Below the pieces are notes generated by a model. It saw only the letters and a list, made by a program, of their open reading frames with translations. It was not told where the DNA came from and did no database searches. Below are positions 24,074 to 25,000 of a DNA stretch of 25,000 nt, one piece after another (position 1 is the first letter of the stretch; the number at the start of each line of letters is the position of its first letter). Position numbers and translations under genes: made by a program. This stretch comes from Neocallimastix lanati (nom. inval.) (taxonomy: Eukaryota; Neocallimastigomycota; Neocallimastigomycetes; Neocallimastigales; Neocallimastigaceae): positions 1,367,501-1,392,500 of the forward strand of contig JACVTC010000010.1 in assembly GCA_016946835.1 (NCBI GenBank). The letters are read 5' to 3'.

Positions 24074-24687
24074 ACATATTTTTATTTTATATATTATTAT
24101 ATATATTAATAATTTTTTATATATATTATAATTTAATAAAAAAAAAAAAAAAAAAATAAAATAAAATAAAATAAAATAAAAAATAAAAAATAAAAAATAA
24201 ATAATAAAAAATAAAAAATTTAGGGTTATATAGATTGGGAAATTAAAAGAAAAGGAGGTAAACAAATTTATAGAATTTTTCGAGATGATGCCGAGAAATA
24301 TATGTCCATAGATATGTCTGTTGTTCGTAGAATACCAGGTACAGTTTCTGTTCTAACCTGTCATGGTTCCGCTGATAAAACGGTACCGTTTGAAGATTCC
24401 ACAAACTATTCCGAATTAATCATTTCACATACATTACGTATCATACGTGATGCCGATCATAATTTTTCACAGGAACCCCAAGTATTAGTAAATATTATTA
24501 CTCATTGGGTTGAGGAAGAACTAGGGGTGGTGCCTTCCATGACCCGTTTTATGAAACGTTATGGTGCCTACATCAATGTGAGTCGTTTCTTAGCCGTGGA
24601 AGGTGTACGTAATTTCCGTGATTTTGGTGGTTATCCAGTTCAAGATGGTGGAATAGTAAGAGAACGTATTCTTTTCAGAAGTGGAGA
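22652..24687 (+). CDS. Alpha/beta hydrolase joined to a tyrosine-phosphatase domain (partial, 5 exons visible)
   Basis: Exons: 22652-22814, 23074-23201, 23496-23580, 23779-23921 and 24224-24687, giving 327 residues plus two bases of the next codon; the donor GTATAT at 24688 starts an intron that runs off the window. Residues about 46-275 form a serine hydrolase of the alpha/beta fold: oxyanion-side CHGLFGHK, then FDFRGNGESDG, nucleophile elbow GHSRG (Ser124, split by intron 3), acid HGSADKTVP (Asp224) and catalytic His252 in DADHNF. All triad residues are present, so the hydrolase should be active; the substrate is unknown. From about residue 294, FLAVEGVRNFRDFGGYP and then RERILFRSGE match the start of the atypical tyrosine phosphatase family (Y_phosphatase3 type). 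The catalytic HCxxGxxRT loop would be encoded beyond 25000 and cannot be checked. The intron phases (1, 0, 1, 0, 2) join without breaking either domain. The second donor, GTGTAT, is the least canonical. Confidence 0.9.
23411..23487. repeat. 21-bp minisatellite in intron 2 of the hydrolase-phosphatase gene
   Basis: Three to four copies of the unit GATAATAACAATTATAATAAT end just before the intron's acceptor at 23494-23495. It probably contributes to the branch-site and pyrimidine-poor environment of that acceptor. Confidence 0.88.
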
Positions 24688-25000
24688 GTATATATATATA
24701 TATTATTATTATTATTATTATCACAATTAAATCTTTTTTTTTTTTTTCTTCAATTTTTTTTTATTTTTTTTTCTTGTTTTCCTCAATTTTTTTTTTTTTT
24801 TATAATTATTATATTATAAAGTCATAATAACAATAATATAATATGTGATATTATAATAAATTATATTTTAAAAAATATATAAATATATATATATATTTTA
24901 TTTAATTATAATTATTAAAAATATATATATTCAATTTAAAATTAACTTCATAAACATATATATATATATATATATAAATGATTACATAATAAAACAAAAC
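24688..25000 (+). other. Start of intron 5 of the hydrolase-phosphatase gene (to window edge)
   Basis: After the donor GTATAT come TA and ATT repeats, T runs and A/T DNA. No stretch with phosphatase-like coding was found, so the next exon lies outside the window. Other visible introns in this gene are 198-302 bp; this one is at least 313 bp. Confidence 0.7.

Noticed and set aside
24026-24265. Minus-strand Phe/Ile-rich frame
   Set aside because: It is antisense to intron 4 and the start of exon 5 of the hydrolase gene and consists of A/T runs.

Overview
The window is nuclear DNA of a very AT-rich, intron-bearing eukaryote. Intergenic DNA is almost pure A/T with long homopolymers, introns follow GT...AG (most donors GTAAAT-like), and proteins carry Asn, His and Asp/Glu runs. 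One gene encodes a flagellar protein (DRC10), so the organism makes motile cilia. This mix, plus an LTR retrotransposon and the gene types, best fits an anaerobic gut fungus with zoospores (Neocallimastigomycota, Piromyces/Neocallimastix type). That assignment is inference from style, not a database match.

Layout. (1) 1-1300, minus: the 5' part of a gene for a membrane-anchored, extremely Glu/Val-rich protein, running off the left edge. (2) 1301-7260: about 6 kb without a recognisable gene, holding arrays of a TTATTTA heptamer. (3) 7261-9277: a complete 2,017-bp LTR retrotransposon on the minus strand. It has two identical 196-bp LTRs (TGTTA...TAACA), a 5-bp target duplication TTATC, a polypurine tract, and a primer-binding site that matches the anticodon arm of tRNA-Lys(CUU) rather than a tRNA 3' end. 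No Gag-Pol frame was found inside it. (4) 9283-9581: the rest of the heptamer array that the element split, then AT-rich DNA. (5) 10675-13751, minus: an eight-exon gene for DRC10 (IQCD), a nexin-dynein regulatory complex subunit. (6) 15198-18126, plus: a three-exon DUF1308 gene (C7orf25/UPF0415 family) swollen by low-complexity inserts. (7) 18127-22651: AT-rich DNA with no gene found. (8) 22652 to beyond 24687, plus: an alpha/beta hydrolase whose C-terminus runs into the start of a tyrosine-phosphatase domain; it continues past the right edge.

The genes do not form a pathway. DRC10 and the DUF1308 gene are divergent and share a 1.45-kb upstream region; nothing else suggests co-regulation. The most interesting item is the LTR element. 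It appears recently mobile (identical LTRs), non-coding, probably primed by a half-tRNA-Lys, and packed with small G/C-clamped hairpins. It would have to be mobilised in trans by an autonomous relative elsewhere in the genome.
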